Assembly: GCA_025454255.1 (NCBI GenBank)
Contig: JALOOU010000036.1
Span: 1-56,172 of the forward strand
DNA: 56,172 bases
Reading direction: 5' to 3'
Source of the DNA: Desulfobacterales bacterium
Lineage (GTDB): Bacteria > Desulfobacterota > Desulfobacteria > Desulfobacterales > SpSt-501
Under the pieces are notes generated by a model. The model saw only the letters and a list, made by a program, of their open reading frames with translations. It had not been told where the DNA came from and did no database searches. Position numbers and translations under genes: made by a program. Below, in pieces: positions 27,053 through 35,817 of the stretch; within the stretch, counting starts at the first letter, position 1; each line of letters starts with the position of its first letter.

Positions 27053-28657
27053 GTGACGGACTCCGACTCCACACCCCGCGCCGCGGCGGCTGACCCGGCC
27101 GGCGCCGCGGTCGAGAACGCGCGCCTGACCCGAGCGGCCGGAAGCGTGGCCCTGGCGACGCTGGTCAGCCGGCTGCTGGGATTTGTGCGCGATGCCGTCA
27201 TCGCCTGGGGGCTCGGCACCGGCTTCGGCGCGGACGCATTCCTGGCAGCGTTTCGCATCCCCAACCTTTTCCGCCGGCTTCTCGGAGAAGGCAGCCTGAG
27301 TTCGGCCTTCGTGCCGGTGTTGACCGAAACCCTATCCCGGGGCGGGCGGCGCGCCGCGCAGGAGGTGGCCGCCGCCGCCGCCCGGGTTTTGGCGATCGCC
27401 CTGACAGCCGCCTGCCTGGCGGGGGTGCTCGCGGCTCCGGGCATCGTGCTGGCGGTGGCTCCGGGCTTCTCCGGCGCCAAGTTCGAGCTCGCGGTGAGCC
27501 TGACCCGCCTGATGCTGCCGTACCTCGTGGCGGCCGGCATGGCGGCCCTGTGGATGGGCGCGCTCAACGTTTTCGGCAGTTTCGCCGCGCCGGCTATCGC
27601 CCCGGCGCTGCTGAACATCGCCCTGATCGCCGGCATGTTCGGGCTGGCCCCGCTGATGATCCGGCCCGAGAAGGCGCTGGCCGTTGCGCTGCTGGCCGGC
27701 GGCGCGGCGCAAGTGGCGTTTTTGTCGGTCTGCATCGCCCGGCACGGTGTGCGCCTCCGCCGTGCGGCGCGTGAGGCGGCTCCGGTGCTCAAGCGCACCG
27801 CCCGGCTGCTGCTGCCGATCGGCCTGGGCAGCGCCGTTCATCAGGTCAACGTTCTGGCGGGCGGCCTGCTCGCATCGTTTTTGCCGGAGGGCAGCCTCAG
27901 CTGCCTCTACTACGCCGAGCGCTTGGTGGAGTTTCCTCTGGGGGTCGTCGCCCTCGCAGGGGCGACCGCGGTGCTGCCCAGCTTGGCCCGCGAGGCCGCT
28001 CTGGGGGACGAGCAGGGCCTGGCGGCGACCTTGGCCTATGCCCTCCGGATGGTCTCCTTCGTGACGCTGCCCGCGATGGCCGGGCTGCTGCTGCTGTCCG
28101 AGCCGATAGTGGCCCTCTTGTTCCAACGGGGCGAATTCGGCCTCGAATCCGTTCGTTTGACCTCGCAGGCCGTTTCGTATTATGCTTTAGGCCTGTGGGG
28201 GATCTCCGCCGCCCGCATCGCGGTCACCTTGTTTTTTGCACTGCAGGACGTACGCGCACCGCTGCGCGCAGCGCTGGCCTCCGTCGTCGCCAACCTGGTT
28301 TTCGGCGTCGCGCTGATGCGGCCGATGGCCGCGGGGGGCTTGGCCCTGGCCGCCGCGCTGGCCGCCATGGTCAACCTGGGATGTCTGCTCATGGCGGTGC
28401 GCGAAAAACTCGGGCACATGGATTGGCGCGCGCTGGGGCTCAGCCTGGGCCGGTCGCTGGGATGCACGCTGATCATGGCGGCGGGAGTGTGGCAGCTCTC
28501 GCAGTGGGCCTGGGTCCGCCACCTTCACGAGGCCCTCGGCCTGGCGGCGGTTGTTGCCGCAGGCGTTCTGATTTACGCCGCGGCCGCCTGGGCCGTCCGC
28601 AGTCCTGAGCTTGCGGCCTTGCGCCGCCTGCTGAAAGGAGATCGGTCGGAGCGATGA
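27053..28657 (+). CDS. murJ: lipid II flippase MurJ
   Basis: Polytopic inner-membrane flippase for the peptidoglycan precursor lipid II. 534 residues with 14 hydrophobic segments by eye. TLVSRLLGFVRDAVIAWGLGTG, AFRIPNLFRRLLGEGSLSSAFVPV and YYAERLVEFPLGVVALAGATAVLPSLA are family hallmarks. The GTG at 27053 is the only plausible start after an in-frame stop at 27017; no clear ribosome site is visible. The stop overlaps the ftsB-like start as ATGA. Confidence 0.94.
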   Translation: MTDSDSTPRAAAADPAGAAVENARLTRAAGSVALATLVSRLLGFVRDAVIAWGLGTGFGADAFLAAFRIPNLFRRLLGEGSLSSAFVPVLTETLSRGGRRAAQEVAAAAARVLAIALTAACLAGVLAAPGIVLAVAPGFSGAKFELAVSLTRLMLPYLVAAGMAALWMGALNVFGSFAAPAIAPALLNIALIAGMFGLAPLMIRPEKALAVALLAGGAAQVAFLSVCIARHGVRLRRAAREAAPVLKRTARLLLPIGLGSAVHQVNVLAGGLLASFLPEGSLSCLYYAERLVEFPLGVVALAGATAVLPSLAREAALGDEQGLAATLAYALRMVSFVTLPAMAGLLLLSEPIVALLFQRGEFGLESVRLTSQAVSYYALGLWGISAARIAVTLFFALQDVRAPLRAALASVVANLVFGVALMRPMAAGGLALAAALAAMVNLGCLLMAVREKLGHMDWRALGLSLGRSLGCTLIMAAGVWQLSQWAWVRHLHEALGLAAVVAAGVLIYAAAAWAVRSPELAALRRLLKGDRSER

Positions 28658-28947
28658 GCAAGCGGCAGGTCATGCTTTTCGGCGGTTGCCTGCTGGTCCT
28701 GGCGGCACTGCTGCTGTTCATGGTCTTCAGCGAACGGGGCTTGGCCGAGCTGAATACTCTCAAAGGCGATCGGGACCGGATCGCAGCGGCGAACCGCGAA
28801 TTGATCCGCGAAAACATCAACCTGGGCATCGAGATCGACCGCTTGAAGAACGATCCGCACTACATCGAGAGCGTCGCCCGCCGGGAATTCGGGATGGTCG
28901 GCCAGGACGAGATTCTGGTCAAACCGCGGCGCACGCCCCGGCCTTGA
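28654..28947 (+). CDS. ftsB: FtsB/DivIC-like septum formation protein
   Basis: 97 residues with one N-terminal membrane helix (~7-25), a coiled coil (ERGLAELNTLKGDRDRIAAANRELIRENINLGIEIDRLK) and the conserved DPHYIESVARREFGMVGQDEIL that marks the family. FtsB bridges FtsQ and FtsL in the divisome. It overlaps murJ by 4 nt, linking wall-precursor flipping and septation in one transcript. Confidence 0.88.
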   Translation: MSKRQVMLFGGCLLVLAALLLFMVFSERGLAELNTLKGDRDRIAAANRELIRENINLGIEIDRLKNDPHYIESVARREFGMVGQDEILVKPRRTPRP

Positions 28948-28960
28948 GGCAAGCCTTGCA

Positions 28961-29236
28961 ATGGCGCAGCAACGGCAGCACTATACCATGACCATGGCCA
29001 GGCTTCTGGCCGAACAGGGGCACTGGCAGGGGGCGGCCGACATCTACCGGCACCTGCTGCGCGAAAACCCGGGCCGTGCAGAGCTCTGCGCCGCGCTGGC
29101 CGAGGCCGAGCGCCGGCTGGGGGAGAAATCGCCGAAGGCGCCGGCGGACCTGGTCCCGCTTTTCGAGGAGTGGATCCGCCTGGTGTTCAAGGCCCAGCGG
29201 TTGCGCCGGCTGCGGCAGCTGCAACGGAGTCTGTGA
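28961..29236 (+). CDS. small TPR-like protein
   Basis: 91 residues. MARLLAEQGHWQGAADIYRHLLRENPGRAELCAALAEAERRL forms about one and a half tetratricopeptide repeats, and the basic tail FKAQRLRRLRQLQRSL is helical. No signal peptide or membrane segment. It follows the ftsB-like gene by 13 nt, so it is probably the third gene of the murJ unit. Function unknown; a protein-protein adaptor is a reasonable guess. Confidence 0.65.
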   Translation: MAQQRQHYTMTMARLLAEQGHWQGAADIYRHLLRENPGRAELCAALAEAERRLGEKSPKAPADLVPLFEEWIRLVFKAQRLRRLRQLQRSL

Positions 29237-29429
29237 CGACGTCGCAAAAAGCGCACGGAGGCGCGCGGTGCCATCCCGGCGTAATAGACGTTTCGCCCTC
29301 GCGGGAGCGGTTTTTCGCCGGGATTCAATCAAGCTCCCGCCAAAACGCAACGGCCCGCAGAAACCTCCTCCCCCCTCATTCGGGGAAGTTCAACTCCTGC
29401 GATCTCCGACCACGCCGCTCCCCCTGCCG

Positions 29430-30009
29430 CTAAGGTTTCGCAGCCGGCGAAGCTCCCTTCTCGCCCGCTTTGCCCTTGTCGTCCTGGTGCAGGAAGGCCT
29501 TGACGCGGGTGGTGGGGCCGCTCTCGGCGAAGGCCTTTCCGTCGCGCCGGTGCAACGTGATCTTTGAGCCGGTGATGAAGTTTCGGCCGCTGGTCACCGT
29601 GGCGGCCTCTCCGGTCAGGACGAGCACGTCGGTGGCGGCGTCGTACTCCACGCGGTCGGCATCGGCCACATACTGGTCGCTGACGATGTGAACGCGTCCG
29701 CTGGCCACGATTCGGGTGATCTCGGTTGGGGCGGAGCCGGCGCGGGGGCTGAGAAGATCCCCCTGATAGTAAACGCGCAGCTCATCTGAGGACATCGAAA
29801 AATTGCCCTGGGTGGCCTTCACGGCGCCGGTGAACTCGGCATATTTGTCGGCCGCAGTTGACCAGCCGGTCGGCCAGAATCTCCGTTGGCTCCTGGGATT
29901 TTTGGCCCTCTTGGGTGGAGAAGAGCCCCGCGGCCGAAACCGCTGACCCCATAAGCAGCAGCGCCGCTAAGGCAGCGACCACACTAGATGCTCCTGTACC
30001 TCTCTTCAT
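29430..30009 (-). pseudogene. lptA: LptA-like periplasmic LPS transport protein, broken by a frameshift
   Basis: The N-terminal part begins MKRGTGASSVVAALAAL, a signal peptide, and continues to EPTEILADRLVN. The protein then resumes in another frame as ADKYAEFTGAVKATQGNFSMSSDELRVYY, VDADRVEYD-like and TSGRNFITGSKITLHRRDGK, all typical of the OstA/LptA fold. One extra base near 29856 explains the break: removing it gives ...RLVNAADKYAEF.... The gene would then be about 192 residues. GAAGGGG precedes the ATG. LptA normally bridges the periplasm for LPS and is usually essential, so this is either a sequencing/assembly error or a decayed copy. Confidence 0.8.
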
Positions 30010-30095
30010 GATGAAAGCCCCTTCCCGGTATAAGCCGACTGAAAAAAAATAGTTTATCATCGCACGGATATCCTGCCTATCAAACTCTTAGACGA

Positions 30096-30234
30096 TGTCC
30101 ATCCAGAAATGGCGTCTTTCGGCCCAGGCCAAGGCCGCAGCGATTTCGCAACCGGAGGCATAGTAGGTCTACGCCGAGGATTGAAAAGAGCGAGAACCCC
30201 GGCCTGGCCGAAAGAGGCCGTTTATGGATGGACA
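30096..30234. repeat. MITE/REP-like element with ~34-nt imperfect inverted termini
   Basis: Left arm 30096-30130 and right arm 30201-30234 are inverted copies (TGTCCATCCA...TTTCGGCC...AGGCC) with a few mismatches and about 70 nt between them. A third half-copy (CCCATCCATAAACGGCG) occurs at 35679-35695. The right arm supplies the last codons (Val-His-Pro) and stop of the SpmA-SpmB gene, as if the element had inserted at that gene's end. Confidence 0.65.
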
Positions 30235-31511
30235 TAGCTGCAGGCAACAATGGCCGCAACGATTCCCGCCGCATCGGCGGCCAGGCCCGCGGCCAGAGCG
30301 TAGCGGATGCGGCGCACCTGGACGGCGCCGAAGTAGACCGCCAGCACGTAGAATGTCGTCTCCGTGCACCCCTGAAGCGTTGAGACCAGATAGCCGGCAT
30401 AGCTGTCCGGTCCGACGGCGGGGTCGTTGATCACCGCGGCCAACACCGCAAAGGCCCCCGACCCGGAGAGCGGCCGGATCAGGGCCATGGGCAGGGCCGC
30501 CGCCGGCAGGCCCCACCGGGAGGTCCACGGGTCCAGCGCGTTCACCAGCGCATCCAGGGCGCCGCTGGCGCGCAGCATCCCCACCGCCACGAGGATGGCA
30601 ACCAGGTAGGGGATGATCTTCACGGCCACCTGAAAGCCTTCCCGCGCTCCCTCCACGAATGACTCGTAGACCGGCACCCGGCGGCAGAGCCCGAAGATCA
30701 AAAACCCGGCCATCAGGCCGGGCATGATCCACGGCGATATCGCCCGGCCGTATGCCACGGTCAACGGGATCAGCGCCAAAACGGCCGCCAGCGCGGAAAG
30801 GCTCACCCACAGTGGGTAGGCCGCTGCCGCCTCGGGGATGCCGTCTTCGGCAGACGCATGCGCGGGGGACTCCGCCCCCGGATGCCCCGGACGTGCGCCG
30901 ACCCCGCGGGCGATCCTGCCCATCAGCTTGGCGGCAAGGATCGCCACCACGGTCGAACAGGCCGTGGCGAAAAGGGTGGTCGGCAGTATTCCGGCCGGGT
31001 CGGTCGAGCCGGCGGCGGCCCGCAAGGCGATGACGCCGGTGGGCAGCAGGGTCACGCTCGAGGTGTTAACAGCCAGAAACAGGGCCATGGCGTCAGTGGC
31101 CGTGCCCGGGTGCGGGTTCAAACGGTTGAGCTCCTGCATGGCGCGGATGCCGAAGGGCGTGGCGGCATTGCCCAGGCCGAGCGCGTTGGCGGAGAGGTTG
31201 AGGACCATGGCGCCCATCGCCGGGTGCTCGGCGGGGACATCGGGAAAAAGCCTCGTCATCAGGGGACGGATCAGCCGGGCGATCACCGTGAGCAGGCCGC
31301 CGGCCTCGGCCACCTTCATCAGGCCTAAGAAGAGGGTCATGACGCCCACCAGCCCGAGCGCCAGCTCCACCGATCCGGCGGCGGAGTCCACCATTGATGT
31401 GGACAGCGCCTCCATCGGCGCGGCCTGGCCCTGCACCGGCACCCAGCCGATCTGCCGCGCGGCGGCGGTCAGCACGGCGGTGAGTACGATGGCGGCAAAG
31501 ACGAGGTTCAT
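30222..31511 (-). CDS. SpmA-SpmB fusion, nucleoside-recognition (Gate) membrane protein
   Basis: 429 residues. The N-terminal half (~1-200) resembles SpmA: FLGLMKVAEAGGLL, MGAMVLNLSANALGLGNAATPFGIRAM and NTSSVTLLPTGVIALR. The C-terminal half (~250-425) resembles SpmB: KIIPYLVAILVAVGMLR, PMALIRPLSGSGAFAVL and STLQGCTETTFYVLAVYFG. In Bacillus the two are separate spore-maturation proteins; fused forms occur in non-sporulating Gram-negatives with unknown transport-like function. The end lies in a repeat element. It starts 4 nt after the macB stop. Confidence 0.85.
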   Translation of the reverse strand: MNLVFAAIVLTAVLTAAARQIGWVPVQGQAAPMEALSTSMVDSAAGSVELALGLVGVMTLFLGLMKVAEAGGLLTVIARLIRPLMTRLFPDVPAEHPAMGAMVLNLSANALGLGNAATPFGIRAMQELNRLNPHPGTATDAMALFLAVNTSSVTLLPTGVIALRAAAGSTDPAGILPTTLFATACSTVVAILAAKLMGRIARGVGARPGHPGAESPAHASAEDGIPEAAAAYPLWVSLSALAAVLALIPLTVAYGRAISPWIMPGLMAGFLIFGLCRRVPVYESFVEGAREGFQVAVKIIPYLVAILVAVGMLRASGALDALVNALDPWTSRWGLPAAALPMALIRPLSGSGAFAVLAAVINDPAVGPDSYAGYLVSTLQGCTETTFYVLAVYFGAVQVRRIRYALAAGLAADAAGIVAAIVACSYVHP

Positions 31512-31515
31512 GGGC

Positions 31516-32748
31516 TCACTCGCGCCGCAGCGCTTCGATCGGGTCCAGCCGCGAGGCTTTGCGCGCGGGGTAAAACCCGAAAAAGATGCCGACCGCCGCG
31601 GAGACCGAGAAGGCGACGACGACCGCTGCGGGCTTTATCTCGGCCGGCCACTCCCCGAAGGCGGTAAAGGCCATCGACCCCAGCACCCCGAACAGGATCC
31701 CGATCACCCCGCCGATCATGGACAACGCGGCTGCCTCCGTGAGAAACTGGGCGAGGATGTCCCGGCGCCGGGCGCCTAGCGCCATGCGCAGACCGATTTC
31801 GCGCGTGCGTTCGGTGACCGACACCAGCATGATGTTCATGATGCCGATCCCGCCCACGATCAGCGAGACCGAGGCCACCGCGGCCAGCAGGAGCGACATG
31901 GTGCGCGAGGACTTGGCCCTGCTCTCGAGGGCTTCGGCCTGGTTGCGGATCCAGAAATCGTTTTCCTCGCCGGGCCGCAAGCGGTGTCGCTGGCGCAGCA
32001 GCTCCTGGATCTCCTTTTCGACGTACCCGACCCATTCGGGCGATTTGACCTTGACGGCGATGCCGCTGACCAGCTGGCCGCTCAGCGCCCGCTCGCCCAG
32101 CACGCGGGTGCGCGCGATCGGCATCGGGATCAGCACCGTGTCGTCCTGGTCCCAGCCGCCGATGGAGTAGCCCTTGGGCTCGAGCAGGCCGATCACGGTG
32201 AAGGGCACGCGGTTGAGGCGGACGATCGATTCGGCCGGGTGGCTGCCGACGTTGAGGTTCTGGGCCACGGTGTTTCCGAGGATGAGCACCTTGCTGTTGC
32301 CGCGCAGGTCCTCGGGCGCAATCGCCCGTCCGTCCGCGACCCCCCACTCGCGGGCTTCGAAAAATTCGGGCGTGACGCCCAGAATCGAGGTGTTCCAGTT
32401 GGCGTTGCCGAAAATGATCTGGCCCCGGCCGCGGATATAGGGCGCCACCACCTGGACTTCGGGGATCTCTGTCTTGATGGCCTGGCCGTCCTCCTCGGTG
32501 AGGGTCGAAACGGTGCCGGCGCCGAGGCGCAGTCCGCGCGTGGTGCTCGTCCCCGGGAAGACGTAGATGAGATCGGCGCCCATGCTGTTGATGATCTCGG
32601 CCACCTCGGCCTGGGCCCCGGCCCCGACGGCGACCATCACGATCACCGCCGCAACGCCGATGATGATCCCAAGAGTGGTCAGCACGCTGCGCAGGATGTT
32701 CACCCGCAGCGCCCTGAGGGCGTCGCGCGCCGGCTCGAGGACCATCAT
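31516..32748 (-). CDS. MacB-type ABC transporter permease
   Basis: 410 residues. An N-terminal helix after LRVNILRSVLTTLGIIIGVAAVIVMVAVG, then a MacB-like periplasmic domain (~45-270), then three helices starting at SLIVGGIGIMNIMLVSVTERTREIGLRMALGARRRDI, the diagnostic FtsX/MacB motif, ending GFYPARKASRLDPIEALR. It starts with ATG overlapping the ATPase stop. With the ATPase and MacA-like protein it forms a tripartite mechanotransmission exporter for small molecules or peptides. Confidence 0.92.
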   Translation of the reverse strand: MMVLEPARDALRALRVNILRSVLTTLGIIIGVAAVIVMVAVGAGAQAEVAEIINSMGADLIYVFPGTSTTRGLRLGAGTVSTLTEEDGQAIKTEIPEVQVVAPYIRGRGQIIFGNANWNTSILGVTPEFFEAREWGVADGRAIAPEDLRGNSKVLILGNTVAQNLNVGSHPAESIVRLNRVPFTVIGLLEPKGYSIGGWDQDDTVLIPMPIARTRVLGERALSGQLVSGIAVKVKSPEWVGYVEKEIQELLRQRHRLRPGEENDFWIRNQAEALESRAKSSRTMSLLLAAVASVSLIVGGIGIMNIMLVSVTERTREIGLRMALGARRRDILAQFLTEAAALSMIGGVIGILFGVLGSMAFTAFGEWPAEIKPAAVVVAFSVSAAVGIFFGFYPARKASRLDPIEALRRE

Positions 32749-33482
32749 GGCGCACCGCCTTGCGCGGCGCCTCGCTCGGGAGGGGGGGCAGCGGGCGCGA
32801 GGGGGCCGTCGTCGATGATGCGGCCGTCTCTGAAGCGCAGCGTCTTGCGGGAGAAGCGGGCGACGTCGGGTTCGTGGGTGACCAGAACGATGGTGATGCC
32901 GCCGGCGTTCAGACGCTGGAAGAGCTGCATGATCTCGATGCTCGTCTGCGAGTCCAGCGCGCCGGTGGGCTCGTCGGCCAAAATCAGGACCGGGTCGTTG
33001 ACGAGCGCGCGGGCGATGGCCACCCGCTGCTGCTGGCCGCCGGAGAGCTGGGAGGGGTGGTGATGGCTCCGGCCGTGCAGGCCCACGGAGGAGAGCACCG
33101 CGCGCGCGCGTTCGTGACGCTGGCCGCGCGGCAGCCCCCGGTACCGCAAGGGCAGCTCCACGTTCTCCAGGGCCGAGGTGCGGGGCAGCAGGTTGAAGTT
33201 CTGGAAGACGAACCCCAGTTTGCGGCAGCGGATGTCGGCCAGCTCATCGGAGTCGAGCCGCGAGACGTCCTTGCCCTCGAGTTCGTAGCGGCCCGATGTC
33301 GGTGTGTCCAGGCAGCCCAGGATGTTCATGAAGGTGGACTTGCCGGACCCGGAGGGGCCCATCACCGCAACGAAATCCCCGCGTTCGATGCCGACGCTGA
33401 CCCCGCGCAGGGCGTAGACCTCCTCGCCTCCCAGCAGGTAGCGCTTGGTCAACGCCTCGGTTTTTAGAATGACTTCGGCCAT
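32745..33482 (-). CDS. MacB/LolD-type ABC transporter ATPase
   Basis: 245 residues with Walker A GPSGSGKST (~42), Q-loop FVFQNFNLLP, signature LSGGQQQRVAIARAL and Walker B LILADEPTGALD, H-loop THEPD. The C-terminal ~20 residues are Pro/Ala-rich. In MacB of E. coli the ATPase and permease are one chain; here they are split into two genes overlapping by 4 nt. Confidence 0.93.
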   Translation of the reverse strand: MAEVILKTEALTKRYLLGGEEVYALRGVSVGIERGDFVAVMGPSGSGKSTFMNILGCLDTPTSGRYELEGKDVSRLDSDELADIRCRKLGFVFQNFNLLPRTSALENVELPLRYRGLPRGQRHERARAVLSSVGLHGRSHHHPSQLSGGQQQRVAIARALVNDPVLILADEPTGALDSQTSIEIMQLFQRLNAGGITIVLVTHEPDVARFSRKTLRFRDGRIIDDGPLAPAAPPPERGAAQGGAP

Positions 33483-33565
33483 CGGGTCAGCCCGGATGTC
33501 CCATGCGTCGATAGGTCTTTGGCGAAAAAATTCCGCTGTTGAAAATCGCAGATGAAACCTTCGGG

Positions 33566-35014
33566 TTAGAACCCAAAGCGCCGGGCGGGGCGGGCGGCCC
33601 CGGCGGCACCCGCCGGGCCGAGGCCGATGACGACCTCCTGGCCGGCCGTGAGGTCGCCGCGGACGAGTTCGGTGAAGGCGCCGTCGTTGATGCCGAGCAC
33701 CACATCCTGCGGCACCAGACGCCGTTTGGCATCCAGAACATAAACGCGGCCCCTGAAGGTCGGCGCGGCGCCCGGTTCGGCCGCAGTCCGGCCGGCGGCT
33801 GGCGGCATGGCGCGCTCGGCGCCGGCGCCCGCCCCCCTGCCGGACGCCGGGCCCGCCGCTGCGGACGCCGCAGCGCCATCCGGGGCGGGAGGCTTGAAGC
33901 GCAGGGCGGCGTTGGGCACCTTGACCGCCTCCGCGCGCGTGTCGGTGATGATCCGGATGTTGGCGGTCATGCCGGGCAGCAGGCGCAGATCGGGGTTGTC
34001 GGCGGAAATGAGCACGGTGTAGGTCACGACGTTCTGAACCGTGCGCGGGGCGATGCGGATTTTGAGCACCTTGCCGCGGAACTCCCGCCCCGGGAAGGCA
34101 TCGACGGTAAAGAGGGCCTGCTGATCCACGTAGATGCGGCCGATGTCGGCTTCATCCACATCGGCTTCGACCTGCATCTCGCGCAGGTCCTGGGCGATGG
34201 TGAAGAGCTTGGGCGCCTGCAGGCTGGCCGCCACGGTCTGGCCGACATCCACGGCCCGTTCGATGACCACCCCGTCGACGGGCGAGCGGATGAAGGTGTG
34301 CTCGAGATCGACGGACGCCTGGTGCAGGGCGGCCTCCTTCTGCCGAACCTGCTGCAGGGCATACTCGACTTGGGCCCGGGCCGACTTGATCGCGGCTTGG
34401 CGGCCGGCCACCAGGGATTTTGCGGCGTGCTCGTCCGCCTCGGTGCTTTCGAGCTGGGCCTGAGCCTGGTTGTAGGCCGTGCGTGCGTCGTCGGCCTGGC
34501 TCTCGGAGGCGGCCCCGGAGCGGTAGAGCGCCAGGCGCCGCTCCATGTTGCGCCGCGCGTTTTCCAGGGTGACCCGGGCCTTGTTGGATTGGGCACGGGC
34601 GCTGTTCAGCGCCGCCTCGGCGTTGGCCAGCTCCTTTTCGGCGCGCTCGACGCCGGCGCGCTGGATGCCGATGTTGGCGCGGGCCACGGCCAGTTCGGCC
34701 TCGGCTTGACTGGCTTTGGCCTCGAAGGTCTCAGGGTCGATGCGGGCGATCACCTGCCCTGCCGTGACCTCCGAGTTGTAGTCGGCCAAGAGCTCTTTGA
34801 TCTGTCCGGAGACCTGGGAGCCGACCTGGACCGTGATCACCGCGTTCAGCGTCCCGCTGGTCGAGACGGCGCTGACCACGGGGCCGCGCTCGACCACGGC
34901 GAGCCTGTAGGATGCGGCCGTATTGCGGTCGTTGCGAAAAAACAGCCAGGCCCCGGCGGCGGCCACCGCCGCCGCGACCACCAGGGCGACGATCCATTTG
35001 GTTTTCTGCCGCAT
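33566..35014 (-). CDS. MacA-like periplasmic adaptor (membrane fusion protein)
   Basis: 482 residues. An N-terminal membrane anchor (~7-25) is followed by the lipoyl half-motif SGTLNAVITVQVGSQVSGQI, an alpha-hairpin coiled coil (~95-245, unusually Ala/Glu-rich), the second lipoyl half RSPVDGVVIERAVDVGQTV, and beta-barrel domains. An Ala/Gly/Pro-rich insertion (~392-425) breaks the membrane-proximal domain. It delivers substrate from the MacB pair to an outer-membrane channel; no TolC-like gene is in the window. Confidence 0.9.
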   Translation of the reverse strand: MRQKTKWIVALVVAAAVAAAGAWLFFRNDRNTAASYRLAVVERGPVVSAVSTSGTLNAVITVQVGSQVSGQIKELLADYNSEVTAGQVIARIDPETFEAKASQAEAELAVARANIGIQRAGVERAEKELANAEAALNSARAQSNKARVTLENARRNMERRLALYRSGAASESQADDARTAYNQAQAQLESTEADEHAAKSLVAGRQAAIKSARAQVEYALQQVRQKEAALHQASVDLEHTFIRSPVDGVVIERAVDVGQTVAASLQAPKLFTIAQDLREMQVEADVDEADIGRIYVDQQALFTVDAFPGREFRGKVLKIRIAPRTVQNVVTYTVLISADNPDLRLLPGMTANIRIITDTRAEAVKVPNAALRFKPPAPDGAAASAAAGPASGRGAGAGAERAMPPAAGRTAAEPGAAPTFRGRVYVLDAKRRLVPQDVVLGINDGAFTELVRGDLTAGQEVVIGLGPAGAAGAARPARRFGF

Positions 35015-35222
35015 GCGTTTTGCCGCGCTCCCGTATTGTCGAGTGGACGCTGATCGACGGTTGCGGCGCGCTGTGCCGCAACGCCGGTGAGGATGGTTTT
35101 GGCTTGTGGCAGGGGCCGCCAGCCGCGCTCACCGCCGCAGTCCCGGCCAGGACTTTTGCACATGATCTTCGCCCTGTTGGAAGCATCTCCTGAAGCAGAG
35201 GGTGTGCAGCATATTGGAATCA

Positions 35223-35251
35223 AAAATATAAGGAAGCGCTCGGCCTGTCAA
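35223..35251 (-). promoter_or_regulatory. promoter of the macA-macB unit
   Basis: Minus strand TTGACA (35251-35246), exactly 17-nt spacer, TATTTT (35228-35223); 5' leader of about 200 nt to macA. Confidence 0.65.
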
Positions 35252-35257
35252 TCGCAC

Positions 35258-35295
35258 AAAAAAACGCCTCGACCCTCTGAAACGGGCCAAGGCGT
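35258..35295 (-). terminator. intrinsic terminator of the 35323-35649 gene
   Basis: Minus strand ACGCCTTGGCCC / GGGTCGAGGCGT stem (35295-35284 and 35275-35264, one mismatch), 8-nt loop, then a run of seven U's. It lies 28 nt after that gene's stop. Confidence 0.8.
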
Positions 35296-35322
35296 ATGTG
35301 TCCGAAGCAGCGTCGGATGAGG

Positions 35323-35649
35323 TTAGTACTTTGCCGCTGCGCGGGGGGCTTTTCCGGCCAGCGGATTGTAGAGTTTCATGATGGCCACTTTCATGACGTC
35401 GATGGTTTTCATCTGAGCAATGATGTCGAGCAGCTTGGCCTCGGCCTCGGAGGGCAGCACGCAGGCGTTGGAGCCGTCGAAAACCAGGTCCGGAAAGCCC
35501 TTTGCCAGCTTTTTCTGCTCCTTCTCGCCGAGCGGCACCTGAATCGCCTTCTTGCCGCCGAGGTCTTTGACCTGGCTGGCCAGGCCGGCAGCCTCCAGGG
35601 CCTTCATTTTTGCCTCATCGAGAAACACGTTGATCAAGTAGTCTGCCAT
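35323..35649 (-). CDS. unrecognised 108-residue protein
   Basis: MADYLINVFLDEAKMKALEA at the start, an acidic/Leu-rich middle (DLVFDGSNACVLPSEAEAKLLDII) and a basic tail. No signal peptide, membrane segment or known motif; one Cys. It has a perfect AGGAGG at 6 nt, its own likely promoter and a strong terminator, so it is a real, probably well-expressed, monocistronic gene. I do not recognise the family. Confidence 0.7.
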   Translation of the reverse strand: MADYLINVFLDEAKMKALEAAGLASQVKDLGGKKAIQVPLGEKEQKKLAKGFPDLVFDGSNACVLPSEAEAKLLDIIAQMKTIDVMKVAIMKLYNPLAGKAPRAAAKY

Positions 35650-35678
35650 GGCAATTCCTCCTGCGGTTAGTTAGTGCC

Positions 35679-35695
35679 CATCCATAAACGGCGCA
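35679..35695. repeat. half-copy of the 30.1-kb repeat terminus
   Basis: CCCATCCATAAACGGCG matches the terminal arm of the element at 30096-30234, in the 5' leader of the small gene at 35323. A solo terminus. Confidence 0.45.
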
Positions 35696-35740
35696 TTCCG
35701 TGTTGGTCCAAACGAGCTGAATCGCATGCAATACCCAAGC

Positions 35741-35769
35741 TATCTAATTGGAAATCCAGCGCCTGTCAA
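35741..35769 (-). promoter_or_regulatory. possible promoter of the 35323-35649 gene
   Basis: Minus strand TTGACA (35769-35764), 17-nt spacer, TAGATA (35746-35741). The same TAGATA -10 is seen at the toxin-locus promoter near 48.8 kb. Confidence 0.42.
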
Positions 35770-35817
35770 CAGGATCTGAAACGACCGGATGCGAAAACCG
35801 GCGTGCGGGGATTTGGT

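Larger units (their letters stand above)
35015..35322 (-). other. macA 5' leader, promoter and downstream terminator region
   Basis: Between macA and the small gene at 35323. It holds the macA promoter and the intrinsic terminator listed separately; the ~200-nt leader between them shows no reading frame or known riboswitch. Confidence 0.5.
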
